The notes under the pieces were generated by a model that saw only the letters and a program-made list of their open reading frames with translations, had not been told where the DNA came from and did no database searches. Below, piece by piece: positions 62,519-64,000 of a stretch of DNA of 64,000 nucleotides. A program made the translations under genes and the position numbers. Every line of letters begins with the position of its first letter. Position 1 is the first letter of the stretch. The DNA is from Streptomyces diastaticus subsp. diastaticus (GTDB lineage: Bacteria; Actinomycetota; Actinomycetes; Streptomycetales; Streptomycetaceae), in the NCBI RefSeq assembly GCF_011170125.1, contig NZ_BLLN01000002.1, positions 372,001 through 436,000 of the forward strand, read 5' to 3'.

Positions 62519-63847
62519 TCACCAGGCCGGTGCGGGACCGGCCCCGGGCAGCGGCACACCTCTGAGCTGCGGCCCTCTGGCGGGCCCGTTGACGTGGAAC
62601 GCCTTCCGGACGGCGGCGGCGCCGGTGACCGCGGTCGCCGGGGTGACGGAGTGGTCGACGGGGTCGGGCGGCAGGTCGCCGTAGCGGGCCAGCTCGCGGC
62701 GGCAGGCGCGGCACAGGCCCGGCTGGAACATGGGCGCGGCGCAGTTGGTGCAGGCCGGCCGGGAGGCGGGGCGGGGTTTCGGGGGCCGTGGGGCGGGCTT
62801 CTTGCGGCGCAGCCGGTCGGCGACCAGGGCGGCGGCCGCGTGCACCCGGTCCGGGAGGCCGCTGGTCAACGCGTGGAACACGGACGCCTCGTCGGCGCCG
62901 ACCGCGAACCACTCGTCCAGCAGCGGCGCCAGTTCGCGCGCCTCGTCGGCCCCGAGTGTCAGCCGCCGGTCCCGCAGACCGAGCCGGGACAGCACCTCGG
63001 CGCTCCCGGTGAGGGGTTCCTCGCGGCGAGGGCGCTGCGGCGCGTCTGCGGGGTCGGGGGGCGGCATCTGGCCCTCGGCCGCCTCGGCGGTCTCCCAGGC
63101 GATCGGCGGGGCCTCCAGGGGCGTCGCCGGGCTCGTCGCGGCCGTCGGCGCCGACGCGGTGGAGACCGGTTCCGCGCCGCGGGCGCCGTCCGGCCCGCGG
63201 GGCGCGGGGACGAGGCGCGCCGGACCCACCGGGTCCGAGGCCGGTGCCGGTGCCGGGCCCGAGTCCCGCGCGAGGCCCTGGCCCCGCGGCTCGGTCCGCC
63301 GCTCCCGCGGCTCCGCCTCCGCTCCCGCGCGGCCCCGCTGCCTGCGCCGCCCACCGGGACCGGCGCTCTCGGCGCCGTGCGCTCCGGGGGAGGGGACTCC
63401 CAGGGTGGGGGGTCTTGTACTCCCCGTCTTGCCCGTATGGGTATGGCCGGAGCCGCCGTCGCGCGGTTCACCGGAGTCCGGGTTCCCGCGCAGCGGCCCG
63501 CGGGCCGCTGCGGCCTCCGGTACGCCTGGCAGCCCCGGTACACCCGGCTCGTCGACGTACGGCACGTCGAAGACCTCGTAGTGGGTGGAGAGGCGGCCGG
63601 CCGGGCCCCGGCTCCTGACCCGGCGGAGGTACCTGGTCTCCTCCAGCTGCCGCAGGGCGGCCGCCACCCGGTCTCGCCCCTCGTCGCGCAGTCCGGCGAG
63701 TTGGCGTACCGAGGTCCTGCTGCCGTCAGGGAGCCCGAGGAGGTACGTGAGGATGCCCGCCGCCGTCCACGAAAGGCGCTTGTCGCGCGCCGTGGCGTTG
63801 GGAAGAGTGGTGAAAGCGCGCTTGGGCGCGCTACGGTGAATACGCAT
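62519..63847 (-). CDS. Winged-HTH protein with C-terminal C4 zinc finger
   Basis: A 442-residue Streptomyces-type protein. N-terminal winged HTH: RLSWTAAGILTYLLGLPDG, SVRQLAGLRDEGRDRVAAAL, LEETRYLRRV and YEVFDVPY (replication-initiator-like or DnaD-like DNA-binding). A long Pro/Ala/Arg-rich disordered middle follows, then a second helical domain (LTLGADEARELAPLLDEWF) and a zinc finger CTNC with CRAC 10 residues later. ATG 63847 matches the usual MRIHRS start. Copies occur in several Streptomyces chromosomes; the role is not established. Confidence 0.85.
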   Translation of the reverse strand: MRIHRSAPKRAFTTLPNATARDKRLSWTAAGILTYLLGLPDGSRTSVRQLAGLRDEGRDRVAAALRQLEETRYLRRVRSRGPAGRLSTHYEVFDVPYVDEPGVPGLPGVPEAAAARGPLRGNPDSGEPRDGGSGHTHTGKTGSTRPPTLGVPSPGAHGAESAGPGGRRRQRGRAGAEAEPRERRTEPRGQGLARDSGPAPAPASDPVGPARLVPAPRGPDGARGAEPVSTASAPTAATSPATPLEAPPIAWETAEAAEGQMPPPDPADAPQRPRREEPLTGSAEVLSRLGLRDRRLTLGADEARELAPLLDEWFAVGADEASVFHALTSGLPDRVHAAAALVADRLRRKKPAPRPPKPRPASRPACTNCAAPMFQPGLCRACRRELARYGDLPPDPVDHSVTPATAVTGAAAVRKAFHVNGPARGPQLRGVPLPGAGPAPAW

Positions 63848-63906
63848 TCGGGAAGGTCTGTTCCTGATGTCATGACGGCAGGGAGCGGCAACTCCCGTGT
63901 TCGTCC

Positions 63907-63936
63907 GCCCCCGTGTGCTGCGCACCGGGGGCTTTT
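63907..63936 (+). terminator. Hairpin with T-run upstream of the HTH gene
   Basis: GCCCCC (63907-63912) and GGGGGC (63927-63932) stem extended by partial inner pairing, followed by TTTT. As a plus-strand intrinsic terminator it would end a transcript running toward the window end; on the minus strand it falls in the leader of the HTH gene. Confidence 0.5.
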
Positions 63937-64000
63937 CCTGTGAGCGGGCATATGCGCCGCTCGACGGCGACTCTATGTGCCGCCAAAAGGGCGAAGGCAA

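Overview
The window is a high-GC actinobacterial chromosome segment, almost certainly from a Streptomyces. Evidence: strong G/C third-position bias, a mycothiol synthase gene, a WhiJ-type HTH/DUF397 regulator pair, an ECF42 sigma factor beside a YCII gene, a Streptomyces-type CsoR, and a ppk / pst / pit phosphate cluster. No rRNA, tRNA, CRISPR array, complete insertion sequence or prophage was seen.

Layout. 1-4.7 kb: truncated membrane-anchored trypsin-like protease, an OmpR-type two-component pair and a DUF2993 protein. 4.8-14.7 kb: an L-arabinose module with a ChvE/MmsAB-type sugar ABC transporter, a LacI-family regulator and araB-araA-araD. Two identical 16-bp operators, one in front of each structural operon, overlap predicted -10 boxes. 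14.7-17.7 kb: secreted 5'-nucleotidase and mshD. 17.7-27.8 kb: accessory block with a TetR/esterase pair, a WhiJ-like locus (HTH plus DUF397, divergent from four small coupled genes), DUF1579, YCII plus ECF42, and a GntR-controlled ABC-2 exporter. 28-31.3 kb: ppk and a CHAD gene. 31.4-46.1 kb: a second accessory block with stress, detoxification and hypothetical genes, an IS481 scrap, several gene relics and gdhA. 47-54.8 kb: Nudix gene, PhoP-boxed pstS, pstCAB, convergent DUF47-pit, then csoR. 54.9-64 kb: SDR/TetR pair, PAP2 phosphatase, cell-wall hydrolase, FBP-domain protein, a decayed SMI1/KNR4-like gene, DinB protein, a sedolisin-like lipoprotein and an HTH/zinc-finger protein.

How the genes work together. 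From memory of Streptomyces coelicolor gene order, protease/two-component/nucleotidase/mshD/ppk/CHAD/MutT/pst/pit/DUF47/csoR is a conserved backbone. If so, the arabinose module, the 17.7-27.8 kb block and the 31.4-46.1 kb block are insertions, and the last separates ppk-CHAD from the MutT-pst genes. Phosphate storage (Ppk, CHAD), scavenging (5'-nucleotidase) and uptake (Pst, Pit) therefore remain close together. Many genes sit beside their own regulator, and several perfect inverted repeats mark the likely operators: LacI, GntR, MarR (two), TetR and CsoR.

Most unusual observations: a 20-codon ORF with an ideal ribosome binding site and an immediate terminator (36.3 kb); the four-gene small-protein operon of the WhiJ-like locus plus a frameshifted fragment of one of its genes 6 kb away; a sedolisin-family lipoprotein whose Glu/Asp catalytic pair looks substituted; and a multi-frameshift SMI1/KNR4-like relic.
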